Shown in pieces: positions 37,493 through 50,300 of a stretch of DNA of 64,000 bases; position 1 is the first letter of the stretch; every line of letters begins with the position of its first letter. The stretch is taken from the NCBI GenBank assembly GCA_034670405.1, contig JAXDDX010000122.1, positions 186,001 through 250,000 of the forward strand, written 5' to 3'. The translations under genes and the position numbers were made by a program. The DNA comes from Hoplostethus atlanticus. Lineage: Eukaryota > Chordata > Actinopteri > Trachichthyiformes > Trachichthyidae. The notes under the pieces were generated by a model. The model did not search any database. It was given only the letters and a program-made list of their open reading frames with translations, and was not told the origin of the DNA.

Positions 37493-38774
37493 TCACCGCT
37501 CGTGTTTGGGCATAACGTCTCCTCTGTCCACCGTCGTCATGCCGGGCCTGCTCAGCCCCTTAGGGGTAACGTCTGCGAAAAATTCGGCCATGACTGGGCA
37601 GTGATCTGACGCCACGCCGCCCCACGACCAGTTATCCGGGATCCAGGGATTGGTCAAGCCCTCTCGCACTACCATGCAGTGGCCTGTCGGAGGCAGAAGA
37701 CACAAGGAAACGGGGAATTCAGCGGGAACCTGGGCTTATCATCACACTAACATAGGCAGAATGTGACCAACGAAGTGAACGTGCAAAAAGTGAACCTAGA
37801 TGCAGGGAAAGCAGGAATTGGTTCACGTTAAAATGCACGTCGTTGCTTTCTACTAGGGTTGGACCAATATATTATATATATATATATATATCCAATCTCA
37901 TAGTATGTTTAATTAATTTTAAGTTTAATTGATTACATATTTAATGCAGCATTGATCAATACTACACTGGTTGTCTATGGGAAGACCTTAACCTGAACTG
38001 ACTCAAATGATTTTGATCAGAAAATTCCGGGTTCGGAATTGTTCGGAATTGTTTTGCAGGAAAACTTAAACAGCAAATGTTGGCACAAAATATCCCATAT
38101 CGGTCAAACACTAGTCTGTGCCACTTCAACCCTCCCCCCACCCGCCCTCTTCCCTCCCTAAAACAAACATTTACCTGAGTAGATCTTCTTGAAGGAGCGG
38201 CTGACCCAGATGTTATCCAGGCACTGGGTGCCCTGTGGTGACCGGGTGCTAATGTTGGTGAACTGGGTGGACGGCACCAGGGCGCACAGCTTTTCCTTCC
38301 TTAGGATGTCCAGCTCTGAGCTCTGAGGAGGCGAGCCAAAATCTCCCAGCACGACCAGCTCCTTCTCACCTACAGCAATAGGGAGGTGAAGAGATGGAGG
38401 AATGAGTGAGAATGCAAGGCGACAACCCATCATTCACCTTTTACGGGTCATTTTAGAGGCAACAATCCATTAAGTCATCATGGTAAAAATACGAGTCAAG
38501 CCCTGAAATTTGACACATGTGGTCTAAGGTCTGGGATGAGGAAAATCGTAATGTTTCAGACTGACCTTTGAGTGTTTCCTGGATGCTGGGGGAAAGGCGC
38601 TGAGACTTGGCTTCATCCGAGTTGTGGTTCTTGCCGTTGGACTCTCCTGGCTGGGCTGCGGCTCGCATGTGGACGTTCACCACCGTCAGCTCTGACGAAC
38701 CAATCTAATGGAAAGAGACTATTTGGTCAGCCTGACAACGAGGAGATACTGCCAGTGTTCTGTATGTAAACCAA

Positions 38775-38815
<41 letters not shown>

Positions 38816-41800
38816 TCTGTTAGGGTTCGACCCATATGGGCTTTCGAAGGCCAATACAGATAGTAATATTTTCAAACTGCATCATAGTCCACTGACTGAA
38901 CCACTTCTGATTTTTAATAAAAAGCCGATATCAGCCCCATATATCGGCCTAACCCTGCGATCTGTTTTGAAGATTTCATCATTACTTACAGAGAAGTGAG
39001 CCAGGTAGGGTCGGGGAGAGCCGTGATTCCCGTTGCCATTGACAACAGGACTCTCCAGGACCGCAGCATCCTTCAGGTCAATACCAGACGAGCTATCCCA
39101 CAGGAAGCCAGAGTAGCTCACTCCCTGGGAACAGAGGAACATGGGAAATGATGTCAGTTCACAAAGAGCCCTCAATATCGTATCGCTGAGCTACTTCGCC
39201 CGATATAGATATTAACTCATCTTTTGACCTGTGAGCCTCACATGCTTCACCACAGACTCTAAATTGTTCGACTGTACAATTCAATCATGGATTTTTCCAT
39301 CAAACTCACCAAAACCCATTTATAAATGCTTTAATTGCTGTGGTGTGTCTGCACTGCACTTCCCAGAGATCACCTGTCAATCAAACAGTGTGGCCAGTAC
39401 TGTTTCCATGGATTTTCTGTTGATGAAGTTTGAGTTTCTGTAGGTGGCGGTCTTTTCTTTGTTTGTTCAGCCGAGGTGGCTAATCGCTGCTTATGCTCAC
39501 TACCCAGTTCTTCTTCTGTTTATTCCAAACAAACCGGAAACATAAAACGCATCACTTCCTGTCTCCAGAGGATTTTTCCCAGGAAAGACCTACCTGACAC
39601 CGGGTGAACAACAAATGGAAAGGCTTTCATGAAATGGCTAGAGGTTGAATCACTATTGTGTTATATCAATTATTGATGTAGAGGAGCAAAACAGACATTC
39701 ATTTATATGAAAATGTCACTGATTATTACTTTACATGGTTTGCGATTTTCCTGTCTGCTTTGACTTTCTGCTCATTCAAAGAGGCTATTTGGTGACGTGC
39801 AAATATAACATTAGATTACATTTTCATGATCCCTGTGGGGAAAATTGGATTGTTGCAGCAGCAAATAGTAGCAGCAAATAGTAATAACACGATATAGTAA
39901 GCAACAAGTAAGCATCTTGTCCCTGGAAATTATGCAAGCAAGTTTTATCACAATCGGTCCGGTGGTGTTGCAGTTATGGCCTTTCAAATTTGGATATTTT
40001 GACGTTTAATTATTGCAACCCCTATCAGACTACTTTGTAAATGGCAGAATGCAGTGCCAAAATGTGTCAATTCCTCTAAGTTTCATCTGAGAGTTCATGT
40101 TTGATTGATGGATTAAAACACAGCCCGGTGCATTTCATCACCGGGCTAAAGAAACTTTAGTAGAACTGTTTGACTGAAAGTGTGAAAAAAATGCAGCATT
40201 ATATATATATATATATATAAAAACACTTCTTTTTCTCATAAGCTGTTTGACTTGCCACATAAAATACTGAGTGCCATTGAAGTGGTAATTGCTAACACTT
40301 TAAAGTGCGTTGTGATGCATTGCATGTAGAGTGTAAGCCTATTTAGAAGCACAGGTAAACGCTTCTTACAGTATAATACAAGCATATAAAATGTATTTTT
40401 ACAACACCGCCTTATTATCTCTACCATCCGTCTTGTGGGTGACCGAAGCCACGACCCAGGACACGCAGCAAACCCAGCTCAAGTTTATATCAAGGGGCTC
40501 ATCTCCTGGCTGGCTTCCGCTGTGAACAAACACAGCTATCTGTCCTGAGCACCCAGTGTCTTCCTGACGTTTGGGTAAACATTACTGAGAACAGAATCAA
40601 CCTCATAGGGCTGAACAAATCCACTTGGCCTAGTTTAAAAAAATAAAAAAAGTGTGAAGTGGATTTGTGGGTGGGATTTTGAAGGCCGATGCAGATTTCT
40701 GGATTGAATCGCCAACAGCTGATATTTTGTGCTGACACACATCTTTCAATTTGATTTTAATGGCAGAAATGTTATTCTCGTCAGGGTGGAAAAAGCCTTT
40801 AAAAACAGACCACGGATCAAAACGTCTCATTTCAATCAGTTCATGCTAAGAGCTTCCTATACACAGCCAATGTAGTAGTGATCAATTCTACAATAGATAT
40901 GTAATCAATCAAGCTGCATCATATTCATCATATCAGACGTGGGTGACACTGACTGGCTGATATATCTGTTCATTCAAGTACTACTGGCTGGAGTTCAGTG
41001 TGGGTAAAAGAAGGATGTCAGCGCTATCAAAAGATGGCTACCATACCTTACTGGAGTGTCCCGTGGGTTTTTCAGACACGATGCTCTTCCAAAGCCCTCG
41101 TGGCCAGCTCCACTTGCGTACGCTGGCGAGCGTGCCTTGATTCAACTCCACACAGAACTGCAACACAACACAGATGGAGAAACCACCATCAGTACCAGCG
41201 TAATGGAGCCGTGGATAAAAACAGCAGGATCTCTCAGCTGTCAGCAGCCTGTCCACACATCACATCCAGAAGACAAACTAAAAACACATTTGTTGTGGAT
41301 TTGCTAGTTGGAGTTGCTACGGCTGATTCAAATGTAGTTTATTTTTGGTGACACTTTACTGTGTTGAAGTGGTGCAGAGCTGCTTCGGAGGCAAATAATC
41401 TCATTGGTTGAGTTAAACCTCAGTGGGCCGACCCAAAGAACCTCACTTTTATCTGTAACGTTAGACAGAAGCCCAGTGAAAAAAGGTAAGGGGTAAGAGA
41501 GGAGCTAGCTAATATTATGAAGCCTAGCGCTCTGCTACTAACTGATAGTATTTTTTTTTTAATTTAGATTTTATTTGATTTAAAGTTTATCTCTTGCGTC
41601 TAATCTGTTTGTAAAGCATCACAATGCAGTTCAACAACGGTGTTGGGTTTTGTTTGCACTTGGGCGCAGAGCAACAGTTTTTCAGGTTGTCTACAAACAC
41701 AAGCGTTGCTAGCCAGAAACAACACAAGAGTTCAATGAACTCTAATGGGCCCCCGTCTCATCTCGAAGAGGAAATAGATTCAGAAAGAGGAAGCCTGCTC

Positions 41801-42712
41801 TGTCGACATCGCCGAGGGAGGACCGGGCCAGCGGTGGTGTAATGGGCTGGAGGGGAATTGCAAGACAGCTCGCTTTTGAAATGGATCAGCTGGGAGTGAC
41901 GGGAGCGAATGGAGGCAAGGAACAGGAACGTGGACATTGGCGGCTCAGGTTCCTGCTCTGGCCCGACCTGCCACTGAATCTATATTTAACCTGCAGAGGA
42001 AAAACCTCCCTGTTGGATGCCAGAGGAGTCAGAGGAACCCCACCTACATGCACGCGCGCACACGCACACGCACACGCACACAGGCCCGTGCTGAAATGAT
42101 ACCAATTAACATTTCAACTAACAATCCGTGACATTTTCATCTGAATAAATGTCCGTTTTGCTACTCTCTATCGCGATTGGTCTCTCCTGGTAGAAATACG
42201 TTTCCGGGTTTGTTTGGAATCTACAGAAGAAGAACTGGGTCGTTAGCATGAGCAGCGATTAGCCACCGTGGCTGAACAGGCAAAGAAAAGAGCGCCACCT
42301 ACAGAAGCTCAAACAGAAAATCCAAGGAGAAAAGACATCACAGTACTGGACACACTGTTTGATTGACAGGGGATCAGTGCAGAAACACCGCAGCGATGAG
42401 GCTGCGAGACAAAGATGGAGACTAAATTTAAAAAAATAAAAATGTAACCCTTACCTTAACCTTAACTAATCCTAATTCTAAGCATAAACCAACCAAGCCC
42501 TTAATCCTAAACTCACCCCTTTAAGAAGTGAGGAGTGGCAACATGTCTTGCCTCACCTTTCTATCCTTATGAGGACCAAATGTCCTTATAAGGATAGAAA
42601 GGTCACCAGGTCACCTCACTGTCTCTACTGTATGCTTCTCATGCAGTGAGGTGTATTGCCCTAAAATCACAGTGAATCACATTTTGATCTCACCTGCCCA
42701 CCATTGAGTATG

Positions 42713-42760
<48 letters not shown>

Positions 42761-45700
42761 GGCAATTTCAAAACTGCCAGGAGGTTAGAAAACCCCGACA
42801 GGATTTACTTTCATCATAGTCCCCGGTGGCCGCAGAGCCTGCGGGGGTTATGAGGATGAATTGCTCACCAATAGTGCTTCGGCAAAAAAAACGCAAACCG
42901 CCCTCATAATTCACCCTGAAACAAAAGTGCGAGCGCAGCAGTCAAGGCCCTGGCAGGGATCCCAAGCCTGGAGAAATCACCTGGCAGAGACGGAGACTCC
43001 CTCCAGTAAGACCTGGTATACCGACGAGCACCAGGTACAGGAAATAACGCCCCGGTGCATTTATTAGAATGAGGCGCGGTGGCATTTTTTTTGTTTGATT
43101 ATGTCATTACTGTGATCAGTGTTAATCAATAGTACAGACAGGGTCGCCAAGAGACAAGGATGTGCGGTAGAGCCAGGAAACGGGCGGCGAGGAGCTTTCT
43201 TCTTTGTTGTCTTATGTGGAACAAAGGAACTTAATCATTTTTTTATACAGAACCAAAGCACGCCTCTCTTTTGAAAACAGAAAAACTATTGCGCAATCCG
43301 CAGTCTGTATTAGATTATGGAGACATTTTGTATTCCTGTACTGCTCCTTTTACTTTGAAGCCACTGGATGCAGTGTTTTATTACAATATATAATCGATAT
43401 ATTTCACACTCACCATTGTGGTGTGTATCAAAAAGTGGTCTTCTTTAACAACAGGAAGAGAAACACACAGGCTCTACCTGTACCTCACATCTCTGTCTTT
43501 TAAATCCCACCAGATCACAGGGCTGGTTTCTGGTACTATGCACTACACTATGTCAGAGGACATGAGAGCCCTTTCCCTCAAGGCGAAACTGTTGCAGAGG
43601 ATTGCCAATTGCAACAACAATACATAAAGTTGTTACATAAGTGTGTGTGAAGTGAACAGGGAGTGTGTGGGAGTGTGTGTGGGTGTGTTTGTACTCGCAT
43701 TTTTGTGCAGAATGCTAAAGCAGGTTTGGACGCCGTGCAGAGCCGTCCTTTCATCCCGTGATGTGATTGCGTTACGTGAGTTACTCTATCCATGCAATGG
43801 CAACCGCTAAGAAACAACAAGGCTTTTTGATTTTGATTTTTTTACAGTATTACTAACCACTGCATCACACTTGACCACAGACCACAGAGGGTTTCCTTAG
43901 CTACAAAACAGAGAAAAGGGCAACAGTCTAAAAGCGGCGTACACAACTCCAAGTGACTAACCACACAAAAATGTCAAGTCAGCGGTGTCAAATCGCTCAA
44001 CCTCAAGCTACGGCAAAGTCCCTGCGTTGGATAGCATTTGCCATTAATACTTCCAAAACTCAATTTCTGGAAGCTGACAAGATATTAGTTTTTGGTCAGT
44101 GTGGTAAATTGTTAGATTTAGTTCACCAAACTATCTTAACCTAGAGGGAACATTGGTCCTGAATGCTCCCATGATATGGCTTGCCTGATCTTTGCTCTCT
44201 CATAATGATAAAAGATTAAATTTGGACTCATGGCAAACCAACGCCCACAAATCACGTCGGAGCGAAATCTTTTCATGTTTTGAAAACGCCTTACAGTGGC
44301 TGGATGTCGCTGAATGTGAGAAGAGACGTTGCAGTGCTGCGACTCTTCATTCCAATTCAAAGTGAAGAAAGGTCTGTTGTGTGGGATTTCGGGGGATTCC
44401 TCCAGGGAGCTAATGGGATGAAGCATTATCACCGAACCCAGCTGCACACAATGGAGGCCTCCTCCTGTAGTAAACACAGTGTGAGGCTGCCCTCCTTTAA
44501 CCACTTCGCCCCCATATAGGTGTTCGCTAAAATCTACGTTCCATTTTCATGCCAAAACATTACCAGCTTTCGGTGTTTCCCCCCAGATTTTATTCCTATC
44601 AGGGTGGAAAAGCCTCTGAAGCAGCATTTAGACCACCATGGGACACTGAAACCCAGACTGATGACATTCTTTTAGGGTTAGTAGCTTTAAATGAGGAATT
44701 CATTTACAAAAAAGGTTTTACGGACTGTTTTTACGTAGCCGTGGTCAGGGAGGAACCTCCATCATATCAGAGGTGGGCAAAGTGGCCGGCTGATATTTCA
44801 TAAGAGGCCAATATCGGCCCTATATATCAGTCTAACACCCACTTCTTTAACCACATATAGATGCCAAAGCTAGGATGAAAACGCTAGAATGATAGTCACA
44901 GGTAAAAACCACCACTGAGAATACAGACTGCCTCCTGAAATCACAAGAGAAACTGCATGCTGCTAATTTCTGAGGCGCGCTAAAAAGGAAGGCGGTGCAT
45001 TGACCGAATCCTCTGATTTTGGTGTGAAGCCATATAAATACATCATGGCGAGCTGCACTGCGCCAAGTGGAGCGAAAGATGAGAGAAAACAAGAAACATT
45101 TGGACCGCAGAGGGAGACATCGGAGGGGGGAAAAAAGGAAAGATGAAAGGAGGCGGTGTGAAGACGGGCCGAGACGGTGAAACGGCCAGAGTGTCTGCGT
45201 GGGAGGACGGCAGGAGCGAGGACACTGCGATGTGGGCCACCACTTGTCCAAAAGTAACTCACCCTCCCACCGCTTCCCTCCCTCTCTCTGAGATACTTGC
45301 GCTGTTGACCTACTTCTCTTTCCAGGAGAGAACCGAGCTCCGATTCTCTGCCAGAGATCCGTCTAGCAGCCAGTATAGTAAATGGCATCGGCGTGCGCGC
45401 GAAACGAGAATGCGTCGCTTTAAGCACTACGCGTGCATCGCAGATTACGTGTCCATCGACGTCTGTGCATTGGTGCGATCCATCCGCAACTCTGCAGGCT
45501 GGGGTATACTGCAGCAGGACAGTGAGGTGACCTGATTCTACGACATTTTTTTGAAGTATTAGCGAGCTAATGGTGTGTTTATCTGGTTTGTTGTTATAGC
45601 AGCTGGTTCTGCATAATGGAAGTCCCTGCCAAGCTGTCATGAAATGAGTCATGATGTCTCAGAAGGCAAATGACATGAGAGAAATCAATTTTCCCCACCA

Positions 45701-47318
45701 GGAAGGGATGAGGTGGAGGAGAAACGACTAGAAACAGGTTTGACATGGTGGAAAGTAAAAGGCCTGGAGGTCGACGACCCGGGTTTACCAACTCGTGCCA
45801 AGTGTTGAGAGTTTTCATTTTTTCCAATACCTTACCCTGACCAAATCGTTTTAGTTGCCGAAAGTCAACCGTCTGCTAACCTTTCCACGCGACGCGTGGG
45901 TCACATTCGTCCGTGTTGGTTTACCGAACGCGACAGGGCGCTGAGAAACCGAGGGATTCTACCAGATGAGTCGCAAAACAAGGCGCGCTGATTCCCCGAC
46001 ACCGCTGAAGAAGACGCCCTCCGCACATAGCAACCGCTGTCATATTTATAGCGGTGGAAGCACAGGAGAGCGGAAACACAATTCAAACTCAAATGTGAGC
46101 CTAGAAATAGAAGACATTTACACTTTGGGGGCGGGGGGGGGGGGGGTTGAGGAACGTTGAGCGGTAGTTTCTGTGTGCATTTCCTCGGAGGGGTGAGTCA
46201 TCTCGCCGCTGCAAATCAAAGCACCCGTCGGCGTTGGCCCGCTTAGGTTGTCTTGACCAAGCGCTCCCACTCAATCAAAAACCAGTGGTGGCAGCATCTG
46301 ACCCAGTCAGAGACCAGTAAAGGTGGAGAGCTCACACTTTACCTTATCAAGAGCCTCCCGGTCCAGCAGGTCCTGGACTGCCAGTAACTTAATGCTGGAA
46401 GAAGAGAGAGAGAGAGATGGGAAAATGAGAGAGGGTTGACTATTACATGCAAACATATTGATCTATAATGTTATGCTTATAAATACTTAATACCAAACTT
46501 ATTTTTTTATTTTGATCTCATTGTTACATTATAGTCCATTTTTGTGCTTATATTCTATTTCTCTTGTATTGAGCTACGCTACATTCCATCCTATCCAATT
46601 ACTTTTGCTGCTGCAACGACCCGATGTCCCCGTGGGGAATTTCATCTTATATTATACAAAGCCAGCAGGACAGCATTATTACAGTTATTCATTATTCTGT
46701 TATCGTGCTGTACCAGCAATGAAACACTGCAGAGTAGACAGAGTCAAATGCACTGTTGACACAACAGATACTGGGACTTCCCAAACAGGATCCTCGCGGC
46801 AACACAACATCGCATTTTCTCAGGGCCAAATGCACACAAAGGTTGAGCCTGGCTAACACAGTGAGACGTTTGAATAACTGTGGACTGGTATCCTATCGTC
46901 TATGTGCCGATGCACCATTACACAGCATAGGGAGAGGCCTTTACAGCCCAATAAACATTCACCTGTTTACTTTAAAATCGTTTTCCAGACCGCTAGTCGG
47001 CACAATAAAAGGCAATGAATTGCAAAGCATTATCATGATCCTCTCTCTCGCTCTGCACAGATCGACTCTTGTCCTCTTGCCTTCGTTTGGCATCCAAAAA
47101 ATAAGTTTGCAATGAGTGAAGCGAGTAAAACATTCCTCGGTTGTTCATCTGGATTAATGGCTTTTTAGAAAATGGCAACAGTACAAGTTTCGTTTTGTAA
47201 TAAGAAGGCAATCGAATAAGTTCCAAAAGTGCTACTAGTTAATACCCGAGATCTTCTTAGCCTAAACTGTTTCTTACATTAGAGCCAGGAGAAAAGCTCA
47301 GAGTACACAAGGCATTAT

Positions 47319-47368
<50 letters not shown>

Positions 47369-50300
47369 AAAGTAAGTGTGCCGCAGCATTGACCTTGTCC
47401 ACCTCTAACCTACTAATCCTAAATGAGAGACAGTGAAAAAATGACATTGCGCAACAGCTTTTCCTATTTGTGAAATGCTGCCGGGACAAGCTTTTCATCC
47501 AGACTGACTCTCACACTCCACGGTGGTGTGTGCATGTGACGTCATCAAGTCAGCACTTCTGAAGGACAGTGTAGAGGAAGTCGCGACCCAAAACCCTCCA
47601 CGTAGCTGTACGTGTCACAGAGCGAATGGCGTGAAGCCATCAACCTCGGGTGTGATGACAATGGCACTTTCTGCAGTGTCGCAATCGCCAAAAACTGTGC
47701 TCGACCACACTGCTGCATGACATATGGGAAAAGACGACAGTGACCTTTCTGCTTGAAAATATTGCTCACCTCAGCTTTCAGGAGGCAAATACTACGTGGG
47801 AACTCGGGAGGGTTCGATGATGGACCTCGATTTCGCCAATATCATGAATTCTGACCTCACGGTGGTCGATATCTCGAAGATTTGGTTCACTGTGTGAAAC
47901 GTGATGTACTCATATGCATCGCTAGCACGCACAAAACATTTCCAAAAAATCAAATGAGTTTGAATGCATGAACGCTTCAGAGTTGCCGCTTTTAAGAGTC
48001 GTTCGGACGGTTATCGTCTTTTCCGAGGAGGACACGTCAGCCTCGAAGGAAATCAATGCTGTGATATATCACTAAGGGGTGCTGGTGGAAGGTGACGTCA
48101 AGGTCTGAGTAGAGTGACAGGAAGAGGAGGCATTGACTGAGTTTTAAAAAAAATGAAGGATGCAGGGCCAGCTTATGTAGCACCCTGGGCAGACAGACGA
48201 GTCCTATTAGAATTCTCTAGAGCTGCTGCCTGTCACCTTTAGGAGGTCATACAGAGAACTAGGGCTGGATCAAGTTGGGTTTTTGAATGCCGCTATCGAC
48301 ACCGATATTTTTGGATCAAAGCTGCCAATAGCCAATATCTTTCTTTTCTTGTCAAGCATTTTCAGGGGGAAAAAAAGACATGGATTCAGTGTTTCCAGAG
48401 TTTTCTTCTGTGCATAGGGGCAAAGTCTCTGAAAAGGCCTTCAGACCATCATGGGACATTTACGTAAAATCCTCCCACACCACACTTTGATTGATTCCAA
48501 TCCTGGTCGCGGTGAACGGGGGGAGTGGAGTGTGTTCACTGTAGGACCTACCGACTTCCCAAGTGCATTGCATTGCTCCATGCTTACTGACTCTTTACGT
48601 CACCATGCATTAGGGCATCGGCTAAACAAAGGGAAGATCTGCAGTGTTCGTGCCGGTGTGGTCAACTGACGGCTGTTTTGGTCTGAAATATCTCAGCAAA
48701 AGGAGAGAAGGGCATATAACACAAATAAGACGACCCCAGACAAGACTAAGATAAGGTTAGATAGCACTATCCACAGCATCCAGAGACATAAGAGACGAAG
48801 CGCTTGCCAAAGTCGCATCAAGGCTGGGGCAAATGGTCAGAATTTGCCACATAAAAATGTTTACATAATACCACAGAGGCTCCATTTACAAATTAACCAG
48901 AATCAATAATCCCCGTTTTGGTATCCCTATAAATCCGGATGTTTCTGCTGCTCGGCCACGCCACCCCGCCCAACTCTGCAATCGCGTGTTACGCAACGCC
49001 GAAGGCGAGTGAGATAGCCGGCAGTAACGTTGATGGGTTGGTTTTCAGAACAAACAAGCCCTGCAGTCAGCTGAAGACAGCAACGCTGTTTCCTCTCCCA
49101 CAAGTGTGATCGCTCTGCACAATGAAAGAAACTCTCTAAAAAGGCTCGGAAGTGTTTCGCCTCTGCTGTGATGTACAGTCCCGGCCCGCCTTGACCCCCG
49201 ACCCGAGGTTCAGCCACAGGTACATAACAGGAAGACTTGTGGACGGTTTCCTTTAAGGTTGTCTTAAAGGAAATCAATACATATCATCAATACATATCGG
49301 GGGATAATACTGAGCCACTGAAGACAATCATGTTCTGGCACAAATGAGTCTCTTCGGCCAGAATGAAAGGTCCACACAAGAACGCCAAAATATGCATGCA
49401 CTAGGGTTAGACTGATGTATTGGTTGGAGGATTTTACTCAACAGCTTTAGTCTGTAAAACCTGCAACGAAGCCTGCCTCACTGCAATGAAGCCTGACTTA
49501 AGGAGCTGCTAACCATGAATATGGCTTTCAGTGGAGTTTTAGTGTCCGATGGTGGTCTAAAATATCAGCTATAGGCAGCTTTAACCAAAAACTGTCCGTG
49601 GGCCTGATCGCTCTTTCAAGCCTTCAGAGTGATGCAGCACAGATCAACACAATCCCTTTCATCAGTACATATGGGGGATAGTACTGAGGCAGAATGAAAG
49701 ACTAACAAGTGATACCATAAAGGTAGCATAAGGACTAATCCTACATTGTCACCGTGACAACGCAAACCATCCTCGGTGTCAAACGGACACTTACAGTGAT
49801 TTACCGGGCCGGATATCTGCAGACACAAACACGACGCCACGAAGCAAAACAGACCCTCGGCTTTCAGCATTTGTCGGATTAAGGCGAATGACCTTGGACA
49901 GAAATAACGGCCTCTGAGGATTTTCTAGCGCCGAGTGAGAAGGAAAAAAAAATAAAATAAATGGCCTTCCCTCCCCGAGCTGTAGTTCCCCACAGCAGGC
50001 GACATTTAAAAGGGCAGTGACAGACAAGAGCCCACGGGCTGTTGGCGGCGTTGCCAGATGGAGGCCTGTATTGGGGGGGGGTACTAGCCCGCAACATAAC
50101 GCTGCTGTCATGTGAAGACCTTGTAACTCCAATTTGATGTTAGACGGCCATGTTTCTTATTTCAATCCAGAGTGTGTCCCCCCACCACCCCAAAGTTGAA
50201 TATGAAACTCAGAAATCGGCATTTCTCTTAGTTCCTGTAAAGCTGGCATTCTGGACATATACAAGGTTTTCACCTGACAGCGGCAAGCTTCTTTTCAGGG

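Noticed and set aside
45120-45500. CpG-rich patch in an EEPD1 intron as an alternative promoter
   Set aside because: The CpG density is suggestive, but no start exon, core motif or conserved frame was found.
44963-45652. 229-codon minus-strand ORF in an EEPD1 intron
   Set aside because: Among the longest open frames, but no recognisable domain, unusual composition and CpG-rich low-constraint DNA. One or two such frames are expected by chance in 64 kb.
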